Assembly (NCBI GenBank): GCA_013350335.1
Contig: CM023542.1
Span: 2,418,001-2,482,000 of the forward strand
Source of the DNA: Chimonanthus salicifolius
Taxonomy: Eukaryota; Streptophyta; Magnoliopsida; Laurales; Calycanthaceae
Direction: 5' to 3'
Length of the DNA: 64,000 bases
Positions 11,100 through 22,708 of this stretch are shown here, piece by piece. The translations under genes and the position numbers were made by a program. The number at the start of each line of letters is the position of its first letter. Position 1 is the stretch's first letter. The notes beneath the pieces were generated by a model. It saw only the letters and a program-made list of their open reading frames with translations. It did not search any database and was not told the DNA's origin.

Positions 11100-12790
11100 T
11101 ACCCTCAATCTTTATAAAAAAATAATTAATATATCATTAATTAGACACTATGTAATTACGTATGGTATCGTACACTTGATGTTATTTAACAAATTCAGAT
11201 GCTCGACCAACCTCCAAACTCATTTCTTTCACTGTTAACTACCAAATCTACTTGTTCATGTCAACATTGACATGAACATATTGATCTTGTAATAAATTGA
11301 AGAAAAATGGATTTTTAATCAACATCAGTTAGTTGTACAACCACATGTAAGTAAATATGCAGGTTGTAGGAAGTTTATGAATGAATCAAAGAAAATACAA
11401 AATGAGAAGAATTAGGAAGAAATCCACTCAATTGGTTAGTGTGACTTTGTCCTCTGTTTTGCTTTTCCCATAATTTTCTTCTTCAATGGCATAAAAAATC
11501 CAAGATGGGTCCTGCTTTTGGTGGGCTATTTTTTCCAAGTGGGTTTATTAGGTATACATCCAACTGCTATATCTCACCCTTTGTACAAAACAAAAAACTC
11601 TACGATAAAAATAGATTTTTACGATCGACTTTGATAAATCTGATGTAAAAGAGTATCATATCAGTAGTTCTTGTATGAAATTTCAAGTTTGTCTTATGAT
11701 TTTATCCTTTGATTTTAAACTTTTAAAAATCAATGACCTATATTCATCAAAATTTAAAGGCCGCGATTGTGTGACTCGAATCATCAATTGACAGTGAAAC
11801 TTTATATACTCTATATCTATATAATCATCTACCAAATGACCTTAAATTTATAAAATTTACAATTGATCTAATGATATATCTTATGTTGTTAATCTAAATT
11901 GAAAACTATGATGTGAAAGATACAACTCTGAGTGGGAGACAGGGAAGAGACTGAAAAGTTGAACGTGTCCTATCCAGATAAAGTCAGGATTTTTGTAAAC
12001 CTGAAGTGCAATAGCACTAGGCCAGATTTTTATTTTGTTGTATTTGCTTTTTAATGTTCTGTTGTTCTGTTGAAGGGTCCTAAGATGTATTGGTAAATGT
12101 TCTCTTTCTCTGAAGAGAGGAGAGGGAGAGGTGGAAGTGCTTAGGAAGGAAGTCTTGTTGTGGAGTAGACAGTAAGGGGTCACCAAAGTGAGCCGTGGAG
12201 GCCAAGATAAAGTGGGAGAAGGAAGGAAGCAAGATAACTTTAACTGATGAGTAATGACCAGCTTTACAACTAGGGCTTCAAAGAGGCCCCACTTCTCTAT
12301 CTTTCCATATTCTTTCCTCTGTTTTTGACTGGTCCAGTGTAGAATTAGAACTATTTTCAAACAAGGGGTGGAGGGTCTCAACCTGCAGATATGGGGCCCG
12401 ATAGTCTTTTGGAATATCATCAGAGTGGGCCCTTTAATCAACTGGGCTATCAATGGAAAGGGCCCAAATAGTTATGGAATAGTCTGTATGAGTTTTTAAC
12501 AAGTATCCAGAGCATGTATGAATATGATCTGTCTCAATGGATTCTTCTTCTTTTTTATAGTTTTTTAGATACAGCTATTGAAAATAGAGTTATCATTTCC
12601 ATAGAAGTGTATAGATTGTGAAGGATCAGATATCAGTCATCAAAAGTTTTAAAACAAGTTTACTTGTTTTTGATAAAAAAAGTTGCCATTCGCTTGAAAC
12701 TTTAGTGACCACTTCTGGATATCAACAGCTTTCCTCTTCACGCTTACTTTTATTTTTTACAAATGAAAGTATTCGGACGTTTCATCTGGT
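11100..12790. other. Spacer without a recognised gene
   Basis: AT-rich sequence upstream of the golgin-like gene. The longest open frame (minus strand, 11881-12453, 190 codons) has low-complexity Ser/Pro/Leu composition, no domain I recognise and no intact neighbour exon. I see no RNA gene or clear repeat. Confidence 0.5.
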
Positions 12791-12794
12791 TAAA

Positions 12795-12915
12795 TGTGTG
12801 AACCCTTCAATCCGCACACATTGGATATAAATAATGGAGAGTGGCCTTTTTTGTATTGAAAGAGATTTGATCCCAACCCTTCACGCAACTAAGGACGAGT
12901 TTGGACCACCAAACT
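12795..12915 (-). mobile_element. Degenerate tRNA-derived SINE, minus strand
   Basis: Contains the reverse of the SINE body shared with 7243-7425: GTGTGAACCCTTCAATCCG, GAGTGGCC and GAGATTTGATCCCAACCC. Truncated and diverged; the assignment rests on similarity to the other copies in the window. Confidence 0.5.
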
Positions 12916-12954
12916 TCATTGTCAAATATTCTCATCCATGCTGAGCTTGCAGGT

Positions 12955-13258
12955 AGTTAAAAGGGGGCAGCACCCCCTTGTTTGAGGATAGGGGCGGATA
13001 TATCATTGTAGCATTAATTAGGGCAATATATAGTGTTTCTTTTCATAAAAGAGAGGAGAGAGTGAAAAATTGTGATAAAAGTCGGTTGTCTCTTCTTCGT
13101 TTTTTCGCTTTTGAGTATAGTGGATCTGGTTTGAATCCGTGAACGTACCGAAAAAGAATTTCGTAAAATCTCTGTGTCTTTGTGTGTGCTTGATCTGTGT
13201 GTTTTGTTCTTCCGACTATTATTTGTGCACTTCTATTCACAACAAACCAACCCCTCAT
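12955..13258 (+). mobile_element. Copia-like LTR remnant
   Basis: Plus-strand block with GTGGATCTGGTTTGAATCCG, a GTGAACGTACCG block and TTTCGTAAAATCTCTGTGTC, the layout of the R/U5 part of plant Copia LTRs and matching the mirror-image fragment at 16775-16985. No primer-binding site or coding region follows, so this would be a solo or truncated LTR. Boundaries uncertain. Confidence 0.5.
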
Positions 13259-13718
13259 AATTAATCCATTTCATGTTCTCTCTTTATTAAGAAAAAAGAA
13301 AAAACCTCTTACATTTCTTATGTGCCTGGTGCTGAGATAATGATATAGATTTAGTACCTTCAATACAAGATTTAGTGGATCAGAGATATGAGTTTTGACT
13401 TTCAAATATAAACACATGACAGCATATGGCTAGTTACTTGAAGTTTATAACTCTTAGTTAATTTTTTTAACGATTCGGTAAGTAACTCTTAGAGAACTAA
13501 TTCATGCTTAGGATTGTTCATGGGTTTAAATTTGGTCTGAGCTTCACGTTAATCTATTGTAAATGAATGGACATAATCATGTGTATATATATGACCGATG
13601 GATCAGACTCAGTTTCATTTAATAGTCAGCCCCGAGTATATAGATCTCGGTAGGATTTGGACTTGGATGTTGAATTTAAAATCCATATCAGACATGATTG
13701 AGATCCATGAGTTGCTAC

Positions 13719-14043
13719 TAGGGCTGCAAAACCCGACCCGAGAAAACATACGAGTCTGGTTGAGAATTTCGAGTCAGGGGGTCAGGTCGAGTTGAGAAGA
13801 CAAAAATACACATGGAATTGGACTTATGTTGGGTTGAGGATTTTACAAGTTGACCTGACCCGACCCGGCTCGGCTAAAACTATGCTAAAATGGGTTCAAA
13901 ATGCGGGTTGATTTGAATTAGAAATCGGATCGGGTCAGATTGAGAAGTTCGGGTCAAGAATTTGGGTCGAATTTCATAAATATTAACTTGGGTCGAACTG
14001 GATTTTAAAGAAACCGATCCGCCTGACCCAAATTGCAACCATG
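13719..14043. mobile_element. hAT-like MITE, copy 2, with exact target duplication
   Basis: A 325-bp relative of 6001-6339. It begins TAGGGCTGCAAAACCCGACC and ends GACCCAAATTGCAACCATG. The flanking 8 bases GTTGCTAC occur exactly on both sides (13711-13718 and 14044-14051); one more base also matches, so a 9-bp duplication cannot be excluded. The interior has alternating GGGTCGG and CGACCCG motifs and no open frame. Confidence 0.8.
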
Positions 14044-14751
14044 GTTGCTACTCATTTTGAATTCACAGCCACCACAATTGGGCTTGAACTTGACTCGGCC
14101 CTTCACTCAGATGAAAATATCGGCCCAAAGATTTCCACTTTCAGGCAGAGAGGGCCGATATGTACATATCTCTATTTATCAGATCTTATTGTAGAATTCT
14201 TAAAATAATTAGAGACTCAAAATAGTGAAACTTAGAAAGAAAGTTTCAAAATAGATGGAAACAGCCTATAAAAAATTTTAAAAAATTAATGGAGTTTTAT
14301 ATTTTAATTTCGACCGAGAAATAAAACTCAGACCAAACGTGAGGTGTGTTCTTGGTCCAAATGGGCTGCACGATGTAACTTCTTCGTTGGGTCTAGACGA
14401 TCCAGATCGGGTTTTGGTGCATTGCATCTATCTAGTCTTACCTTTTCCTTTCCAACATCTCTATGTCTATTCTTTCAAAACGTAACTTTTTTTAACTATG
14501 TGTTGAGTGTGAATGAGAGTTCCATATCGATTGTAAGAGATAAAATCTAAGGACTTATAAGAGATTGTGTCACTCTACTTATCAGACTAGTCTTTTGGAC
14601 TAGAAACTCAATTCTAATATTTTACCATCGTCTAAGGAGGAAGAAGAGAGAGTGAAACATTTGTATTAACATTTTTTTAGAGAACTAAGATCATTGGCTA
14701 TCAAAAGATATTGGTATTCAGATATTAAGAAATCCAAACAATTTCAAAAAT

Positions 14752-14966
14752 TAAGCTTTGGCCAAGGATGTCGTGGTGGCCTTGCATTTAGCGGGTATGA
14801 AGCTGATGTAGCAAACAAAGGGCAATGGAGAAGAATTCATCAATGAGATTGCTAGCATTGGTAGGACCTTACCATGTTTAACATTGTTACTCTTCTTGGC
14901 TTTTATTCTCAAGGATAAAAAAGGCTGTTGCCTATGAATTCGAGCCCAATGGGTCGCTTGAGAAGG
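14752..14966 (+). pseudogene. LRK10L-2-type kinase N-lobe fossil
   Basis: The only receptor-kinase relic on the plus strand. Frames strung together read LGQGCRGG, then [17 protein letters not shown], then NIVTLLGFYSQG, then KKAVAYEFEPNGSLEK, which matches the glycine loop to hinge region of the LRK10L-2 kinases in genes D, E and F (for example [15 protein letters not shown] and YEFMPNGSLEKF in D). The lysine strand is missing and there are frameshifts around 14770 and 14875. It stops abruptly where the TATCGG-type repeat begins at about 14967. It is an isolated fragment, opposite in strand to the main array. Confidence 0.75.
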
Positions 14967-15140
14967 AAACAAATATCGGGCCATATGATATATACATATT
15001 GTATCAGCTGTATTTTGTCGATATCAAGTGATATCCGATATATATTACTGATATGTATCAGCTGATATCTATAGTTTTTTTAAAAAAAATTAAAATTTTG
15101 TCAGTGGCCCCAGTCAATATCGACCAAGATATAGGCTGAT
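14967..15140. repeat. TATCGG/CCGATA-type repeat, diverged copy
   Basis: Rich in GATATCAGCTGATAT-like and CCGATATATATT motifs, related to 21228-21384 and 26932-27085. It abuts the kinase fossil directly. Confidence 0.55.
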
Positions 15141-16774
15141 ATTTATGTATTAAGATTTTTTTTTTAAATGCCTTTTTTAAAATAAAAAATCATGTTTTAA
15201 ACTCAGAAATTTAAAAAAAAATAATGAAGAGAGAAATTTTGCGGTCGGTACCGAATTTTAAACTCCTGGAAGAAACCATATGAAAATTAAATTAAGATAA
15301 GATTAATTGGATTTATCGGGCCATTTAAATGTGTAAATGGGTCAAAACCTTAAATTGAGAATTAGATAAATTTGGTCAAGTCAAAGGTGAGATCCACGAC
15401 CAAGTGGAGTTCATAGAAAAGGCTGGAAGAGTAAACTTTTCAAACTACATAAGTCATATGTTAGTCTTTTTCTTTTAAATCATCATGAATCTTTAGAAAA
15501 AAAAATATTCAATGAATTAAAAGATCATTTTAACGTAATGTTAATTGAAAAATCAAATGCCAGTCACTTGATTTTAACAGTTAAAATCATTAATAACTTA
15601 AAAAATAAAGATGACACCTAATAATATTTGACTAATAAAATTAAGTGATTCGAATTTTATTTTTTGATAAAAATATTTTATATGTTGAATTTGAAATTAA
15701 CTTTTAATTGGATGATTTTTCTTTTATTAAACTCTTAAAAACTTATAAAAGACAGGAGTATAAATAAAACCGATATTTCATAAATTGAAACAAATGTTCT
15801 AGAATAGAAGATGGTGGAACTCGTTTTATTGGACTTTCTCTTGCCGTGGTCTTAATGGCTCAATAGTAGGAAAGGAATCCATTGACTTGAATCCAATTGT
15901 GGCAACACATTCAAAAATTTGGTGTACATCCCTGTCAACTATTCCAACTATTCAAACTTCTTTTATAATTTATACCTTAAAGATTGACCAATAATTAATT
16001 TTAAGGCAAAAACATGAAAACTGACTAACACTTATGATTGTTTCCCGTTTTAAAAATTAGAAAGTTGTAGATTTGAGCCCTCATTATCTAATTTTAATCT
16101 TTTAAGATAGTGGGCTCATTTATAAGAGTCTTATGTGGGTATCATGCAATTTTTCATGTAAATTTTAAAAATAATCTAAGACAAAAATATTTACTTTATT
16201 GTGTCTTCCTCTCTCTCTCTCTCGTTGAGGAGATCCTATCATTTTATCTATAGAGAAAGAAAAATAAAAATAAGAAAATATAATAATAGAAATTATTTAT
16301 TAAAAAACATGTTAAATATATCCTAACACATTATTTAACTATTAATCTCAAGCCAATTGATTAAATAGTTAAGAATCTTGGACGGGTGAGATTTTGTTGG
16401 CCATTTTTCCAATAAAAATGCTGTTGTCAGTGCCTAAGACTCAATGAAACTGACAATCTGACATGGACCCTCAAAGTCCTTCTCTTTTGCTTGGATTATC
16501 TTTCACGTTATCAACGTTCAAACCAAATTGAGAAAGTTGTCAGAGAAACAAGTCCGCGGTTTTACTCCTAAGGTCCAAAAGTCCAATACATGCTAGCTGA
16601 AAATTTGGCCATACAGAAAATATTCACCAAATTCTAGCCAGTCTAGGGAAAAAATGAAAAGCACTGCAGACAAAATCTTAGAAGTTCCCAAATTTATGAA
16701 TTTCTTCTATGAGAACCATTAATCTTTTATTGGTACAACTTTTGCCTTACGTGGTTAAAACGTAAATAAGAGTG
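15141..16774. other. AT-rich spacer without a recognised gene
   Basis: No open frame with a motif, no tRNA-like fold and no clear repeat seen. It has a short (TC)n run near 16210-16222 and is otherwise low-complexity A/T. Confidence 0.5.
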
Positions 16775-16985
16775 TTCACACACCATTAAATAAGATCCAC
16801 AAAGACACAATGATTTACGTAGTTCCCTTTTCGATATGTTCACGAGTAAAAACTAGATCCACTGTGCTTAAAAGTAAAAATAATGAAGAAGATACAACTA
16901 ACCCTTGTTACAATTTTTGCTCTCTCTCTTCTCTCTCACGAAAAGAAACATAATATACTGTCCTAATTAGGACTACAACATATGT
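16775..16985 (-). mobile_element. Copia-like LTR remnant, minus strand
   Basis: Reverse orientation of the 12955-13258 block: on the minus strand GTGGATCTAGTTTTTACTCG, GAAAAGGGAACTACGTAAAT and CATTGTGTCTTTGTGG follow in the same order. Ends not defined; no internal coding region. Confidence 0.5.
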
Positions 16986-17447
16986 AATGCGAAAATTATA
17001 AAATTATCTTCCATTAAAAAATTTAGCTTGACCCCCGAACGAACTAGTGGAGATAGGACCACCAGTAAATATCTGACAATCAGGCTTCACAAACGTAACA
17101 CCAGTATCAAATCTGAAGTCTGAAGTCCAAACCGACATCCACCACTCTTCTATTTATTAATTTATTCAGATATTCTTAAAAAAGATAGAAATCTGACTGA
17201 TCTCCCCCAATAAATTAAGCCATAAAAATATAATTTTTTATCAAGATTTTGAACTTCAATGATAAAAGAAGGGAGAAGATCTATCTCTATTATCCATTCC
17301 TTTTACCATTTAGAAGACAAAAACCGAAAAAGAACGAAGAAATTATCACATTATAGATCACCCTACCATTCAGAGAAATGGATCAACAAACGTTACCAGT
17401 TTATCAATTACCAACTGGCATTGGGTGTATTAAACTTGATGGTCGAT

Positions 17448-19903
17448 TCATTCTTCACAATCTAGGGAGATTGACTCGACATTCTTCAAAATTGCAATTT
17501 CATCGACTGAAACATCATCCTCCTCTGTTTTCTGCACTTCATACACATCACTCTCAATCCCTCTCAACACCTCCAAGACCTCTTGCATTGAGGGCCTCAT
17601 CTCCCTCTCCTCATGCAAACATCGAAGGGCCATTTCTGCAGCTGAAGTAACCATCCTCCTCACTGAACAGTCCGATTCAAAGCCAAGACTTGGGTTGACC
17701 AACTCATGCAACGCATTGTTACAAATCTTGTTGATTGCCATGGTAGCTAAGTCAATCTCATGTTGATGCCGTGTTAGATCAACAGCTGGCTTCGACGATA
17801 TCAGCTCGATCAAGACAACTCCAAAGCTATACACATCGCTCTTCTCATTGAGTTGGTAGCACCGGTGATAGGCAGGGTCCATGTAACCAATTGTACCTTG
17901 TGGAGCAGTTGAAACATGGGTTTTGTCTAAGGGGAACAGACGCCACAATCCGAAATCGGCAACTCTCACATGGTGATTGTTGTCAAGGAGAATGTTGTTA
18001 GTTTTGATGTCGCGGTGTATAATGTCAACAGCGTGGAGGTATGCAAGTGCATCAGCGGTTTCTATGGCAATGCTCATTCTAGTAGGCCTTGTGAGAGCAC
18101 CATTTTCTGCAAACTTTCCATGCAGATGATCTGCTAGAGTGCCATTTGGTATGAATTCGTAGACGAGGAGAAGCTCGCGGCTCGGGCAGGGGGTGCATCC
18201 ATATAATGCAACGAGGTTTTTATGACGCAGATTCGAGAGGATGTTGATCTCATTCAAGAATTGCTCAACATGCTTGAAGTTGTTCTTTTACAAGCGCTTG
18301 ATTGCTGCAGAACGCCCATCTTTAAGTTTTCCTGTTTAGGAACAACTCACTGAATTAAATTAATCGACGAGAGCAACTCAAATTAGATGAACTATTGCTC
18401 AATCAGATTTCCATGAAAGCACAGGCATAAACAAATAAATTTATGGAACATGAGCAAGTCCTAGATATCTAGAGAGTTAAAAATCAGTAACATGTCTGAT
18501 TTGTCTGATTTTAACAAAGACAAAAAGGTTTCTTTTCAAGAGATGGGATTACCATAGTAAACGATGCCAAAGCCTCCTTCTCCAAGTTCTTTAGAGGGAT
18601 CGAAATTGTCAGTGGCTTCTTGGAGCTCCTTGTAAGTGAAGAGTTGGGTGGGGATGGTGTTGCCGTAGTAACCATCTTCCGACTTGGTATGAGTGTACGA
18701 AGAGACGACATCCGGGCACGTTTTGCGATATCGGACATAGTAGCCTATTCCAAATGTGACGATGCAAACCAGTACTACTCCGGTGAAGGCTATGCCTGAA
18801 ACAGAGGCGAACAGCTCAGAAATCGTGTTTGAGCTATGGACCACGATTGTGGTGATAATGATTTTGATTGCAAGTGACAAAAGAGAAAACCCAGAGAAGA
18901 TATTGCTTTAAGGATAGGATACTAACCAAGCAAGACTTTCTTCCTAGTCTTCTTAGATCCATCTGCAAAATTATAGCAACAAGAGGTTAGGAAAAACTCT
19001 GTTGATTATTCTGTCTGAGCTGAATCGGCCAGCTTTAACATCAAGAACAGAGTTGACTGCTTGCTTAGAAAATGGGGAATATTACATATTAATTTCATTT
19101 GCTTCAATCATTATCAACTGAAATCATTAATAAATCATTGCAACATTACCCATTTGCAGCATTTTACCTTGATCTGAATTAGGGCCGCGGTGACATGTCC
19201 AACTCCTTGCTTTAGCATCTGGATGGCAGCTGTGTCCCTTCTTCTTACACTCGATACACACTTGAGGAATATCCCATTTAAGAGCGAAACCCGATTCCAA
19301 GATAGATAGTAAGCTGTCATTCCTCGTCTTATTAACCAAAATGGGCAAGCGGAAAAGCTTGCAACCAGGTGGAGGAGGAGGTGGTGGAGTGTCCTGTTTT
19401 TGGGTAAAGAAGAGATGATCCTGGCCTCGACAGCTCCGGTAGCTGTGGAAGCCCTTTGGGGGCAATAGTTGAGGATTGTGCTCATCCCTATTCTCGCAAT
19501 GGAATAAGGTGAGATTGAGGCTTCCTGATGGAAGACTAATATTTCCACGTTTAATTGTGGGTATCGTGAAATTGGTAAGGGAACTACAATTACCGGCTCT
19601 CAACTGATGGAGGAGATCATCATCACGAAGAACCAATGTTTTTTTAGCATCTGAGATACTAATAACGAAATATAATTTATCTGGTATATCGAAACTGATG
19701 TCGAGTTTATCATCCTCGCAGACAGTTCTCATATACCCACATTTCCAATGGTTAATCTTGAAGAAGGGAGACTGAATGTTGGAAAGATTTCCGCAGCTGA
19801 ATGGTGAACAATCAGGGTTGTCATCAGAGGCTGGAGTAGCAGAGTGAGTAGGAAATAGAGAGACAAGGAAGAAACAGAGAAGAAGGGAATGAGCTGCTGC
19901 CAT
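17448..19903 (-). pseudogene. Gene A: LRK10L-1-type receptor kinase, pseudogene
   Basis: Sister of gene B with the same four-exon layout, complement(join(17448..18331, 18553..18795, 18927..18962, 19168..19903)). Exon 1 encodes a signal peptide (start MAAAHSLLLCF at 19903) and the cysteine-bearing GUB_WAK-type ectodomain; exon 2 a short basic linker; exon 3 the membrane helix (GVVLVCIVTFGIGYYV) and start of the kinase; exon 4 the rest. In exon 4 a TAA at 18288-18290 replaces the Tyr codon found in gene B, three codons after the AIK lysine, so the protein ends before the catalytic core. A 2-base deletion near 17460 also changes the last residues to LDCEE. DFGL is followed by Trp where B has Ser. 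A truncated receptor of about 352 residues could still be made, but a working kinase could not. Confidence 0.88.
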
Positions 19904-20178
19904 TGATAGTGCACCAAAGACTCGAAATAAAACATACGCTTCTGTCCCTGTTTTCTTTAGCCAATCGTCGATGGAGAGGAGAAGAGCAGCGAAGCTGCAC
20001 TTATTCATAGTTCCCTCTCAATGTAATTGTTTTTCAACATAATTGGATTGACTTAGACTTTGATTGATGACTACAGACCTAAAATGGGTCTCTCCCTCTT
20101 TTGGTCCACAGGAGAAACAAGACCGCAAAATGTACAGTCATGCAACACTTACGCATCTAATTTAATAAAAAATATATA

Positions 20179-20368
20179 CTCCATTCGTTCCATTTTAATT
20201 ATCTCACTTAAAATATTTGTATTTTTTAAAGAACTCTTTATATAAGAGTAGCACTCATGTGATCTCATCTATTTTAAACATATTTTATACTACTCAAATA
20301 CAAATAAGACAACTATTTTAGGATAATTCCAAAATCCATATACGACAATTAATTTAGAACAGAGGAAG
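20179..20368. mobile_element. Stowaway-like MITE upstream of gene A
   Basis: 190 bp, flanked by TA, with ends CTCCATTCGTTCCATTTTAA and the inverse TTAATTTAGAACAGAGGAAG. The CTCC-TTCC ends and the TA target are typical of Stowaway (Tc1/mariner) MITEs. An orthologous copy sits at 25892-26081, so it predates the A/B duplication. Confidence 0.7.
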
Positions 20369-20390
20369 TATATTCTAAGACATATTTGAT

Positions 20391-20549
20391 TTTTTTTTTT
20401 TTTAAAAAAATTTACGTGAACCTAGAGTAAAACCCCACGGGTGGACCCCTACTCCTAAAGCACACCAAGGTTAGGCTATAGGGCTTGAACCCGTAACCTC
20501 CCACTTTCTGAGATGGGAAGTAACTAGCTGAGCTACACCATATAGGTTT
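20391..20549 (-). mobile_element. tRNA-derived SINE, second family, minus strand
   Basis: On the minus strand: TAGCTCAGCTAGTTAC (A box), then GTTACGGGTTCAAGCCC (B box), then a body ending in a poly(A) that appears as T-rich sequence at 20391-20404 on the plus strand. Copies at 26101-26250 and 48430-48600 stand at the same place in the duplicated units. The long body and tail show it is a SINE, not a tRNA gene. Confidence 0.7.
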
Positions 20550-21139
20550 ATTTGAAGAGTTTCAGATTTTGGATTTGATCATGTATAAGTGGAGATTAAT
20601 ATATGATGGTGTATCTACTGTCACTTTTTTAAAAATTGAAATATTTAATTAATATTTTTTTATGAAAACTCTAATATATTTTTTTTCCAAGAGTGTCCCT
20701 CAAAAAGTTTTCGGCCTATTGTTGTGGAGTATAATATAAAGAGAAGTATAGAGGTAAGAAGTGCGTAATTTCACTCCTATTTGATCATTCTATTTTTAAA
20801 AATCAATAATTTACCTTTAATGAATCTTAAAAGGTCTAAGTGTTAAAAATCAAAGGATAAAATGATGGGATGATGGTGAAAGTCACATATCCACTAATCA
20901 TATGGTTCCATTTACATTAAATTCTTAAATGGAAAGCATTGCCCATTTGAAGGCAGTCTTAGTATAATTGGATAAGATATTTCTAAAACAATTTTTTTTT
21001 TGCTTTTTAAATTTCAATGTTAAATTCCTATGTAAATAATTTCTCTCAATGCGTCAGTTAGAAATATTGAATTCCATTCAGTAATACATTTCTTTTATGA
21101 TTACAGAGTAAGGAGCAGTCAATTAGAGTCCCTCTCAAC

Positions 21140-21197
21140 ATGGCTTGTACCTCCTCTTCTTCTTCATCCACCATTTCATCATCTTCTTCTACAACGG
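21140..21197 (+). other. Serine-rich orphan first exon, copy A
   Basis: Plus-strand ATG followed by 18 further codons (MACTSSSSSSTISSSSSTT) and a splice-donor-like G|GTAATA. The same frame is kept at 26845-26902 and 49198-49255. The Ser/Thr-rich start resembles a plastid transit peptide or a first-exon leader. No following exon that I can recognise is present, so it may be the captured 5' end of another gene. Function unknown. Confidence 0.35.
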
Positions 21198-21227
21198 GTA
21201 ATATTACTTACTCTTATTCCTAGGAGT

Positions 21228-21384
21228 CGATATCTCGGCCGATATTTCTCTCTTAGTATTTTTTTTTTTTATAAAAAACCACCAATATCGGCCGATATCA
21301 GCGATATATATCGCCGATATATATAGGTTTTAAAAACCGATATATATCGGCCGATACGAAACGTATCGGCCAATATCTTGACCC
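21228..21384. repeat. TATCGGCCGATA repeat, copy in unit A
   Basis: Dense short palindromic motifs (ATATCGGCCGATATC, TATATCGCCGATATATA, CGATACGAAACGTATCGG) able to fold on themselves. Present at the same position in unit B (26932-27085, more decayed) but absent from the third unit, so it inserted before the A/B duplication. Confidence 0.7.
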
Positions 21385-21807
21385 CTGCTTATTCCATCTT
21401 TCTCTATTCGATTTCAAATTTTAATCCTATCATCATTATCAAATTTAATTGCTATAATTATTGCCCTTCTATGTGGGCACCAAGTGATAAGTATTGTTGA
21501 TTGGCCCTTGTCATGCCTTCATTAGTGGCTTCTTCCGTCCAACGATCAACAAGTTAAAACCATTAATCTGAAATATAATCGATGGCATCTCCAAGATCAG
21601 GTCTTTACTTCGATTATTTAATCCACTTCTAAATCTATTCTTTCACAAATTGTGGGTTTGCCAACACCTTGTGATGCATGGGTTTCACTTAGAACAACAA
21701 TTTTCATGTTAGTCTAGGATTAATTTTCTATGCAGGTTTATTAGAGCATTCGATTAATTCTATGAAGATTTACAAGTCTATCTATCCACACACACCGAAT
21801 CTAAGGT

Positions 21808-21935
21808 TTAAATATCGGCCGATACATATCGTATCGGCCGATATATATCGGTTTTTTCAAACCGATCAATATCGGCCGATACGATAAGTATCGGCCGTAC
21901 AGTAGGAATATCGGCCGATATTGGAAAAATTCGGT
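21808..21935. repeat. TATCGGCCGATA repeat, second copy, only in unit A
   Basis: Motifs TATCGGCCGATACATATCG, GTATCGGCCGATATATATCG and CGATACGATAAGTATCGGCC. Inserted where unit B continues with its CGAGTAACTC sequence (27521 on), so this copy arrived after the duplication. The palindromes are almost perfect, indicating a young insertion. Confidence 0.7.
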
Positions 21936-22708
21936 TTTTGTATTTTTTTTTTAAAAGAAAGCTTTTTTCTAGGAATAGAGAAAGAATGGAAAGAGAAAAA
22001 AGAAAATATGGAGAAAAGATTGAAGAAAAAATGGCTACACCTGCTTGCCTTTCTCTTCTCTGCTGCTTTTTCTTCTTCGTTGATGCAAAAAATTACAGAG
22101 AGTGGCGGCTGCAGTAAGGGTTTCAGTAGAGAGAGTGAAAGAGAAGAAGGGTATTAAAAGATGGAGCATTAGGGTTTGTAAATGAAAATTCATAAAGACC
22201 TTACGTGAGCTTCCTCAAGAGCTCATTTGAAGCTGACGTGTCTACCCTTTTATTTTATCAAAAAATTATTTTTAATGTGAAAGTAATAATATTTTTATTT
22301 TAAATACAATATTTACTTATGTTGAAAGTATAATGTTTTATTTTATTTATCTTATTGTAATAATTTAATATTATATTTATCATCTAATATTTTTACTATT
22401 GTCATTATCATTAGAAGGTATTCTTTATTTTTATTATATCAATTTAACATAATTAATTATAGCTCATAATTTTATTTAATTTTTTTTTTTTGGAGCAGTC
22501 AAAAAAGAATTTCATTAAAAGAGGGGAGAAATTACAAAGAAAAAGAGAGGGTCTAAAAGTATCTAATTATTATTAATGAAAAATAAAATCTATTTTCTCA
22601 AATGAAAGAAAACATTATATTATTATGTATGACATTTGTGTGGTTATCAGTTCAAGTGATTAGGACCCCATTAGTTTTATTTTCTAATATTTTTTCTACA
22701 TTATTATG
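21936..22708. other. AT-rich junction between units A and B, with a LINE tail
   Basis: Sequence not shared with unit B. It includes a purine-rich stretch (21955-22040) and, at 22487-22560, the reverse of a LINE 3' end (on the minus strand a T-rich UTR followed by poly(A), seen as the T run at 22487-22491). No gene recognised. Confidence 0.5.

Larger units (their letters stand above)
17072..21805. repeat. Tandem segmental duplication, unit A
   Basis: This roughly 4.7 kb block is repeated at 22709-27530. Both begin with TGACAATCAGGCT and keep gene, introns, Stowaway-like element, SINE and serine-rich exon in the same order. Coordinates of matching exons differ by 5601-5643 bases. The copies differ only by scattered substitutions and small indels, so the duplication is recent. 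A third partial copy without the TM and kinase exons lies at about 47010-49600. Confidence 0.9.

Noticed and set aside
10516..11125. Two long plus-strand open frames (190 and 192 codons)
   Set aside because: They lie antisense to exon 1 and the leader of the golgin-like gene and are made of Ser/Leu/Phe runs that reflect the GA-rich leader on the other strand.
11881..12453. 190-codon minus-strand frame
   Set aside because: No domain, no membrane pattern, no partner exon; start and end show no gene-like signals.
20391..20549. tRNA-like A and B boxes
   Set aside because: No complete cloverleaf and a long body with an A-rich tail; three copies at duplicated sites. Called SINE instead of tRNA gene.
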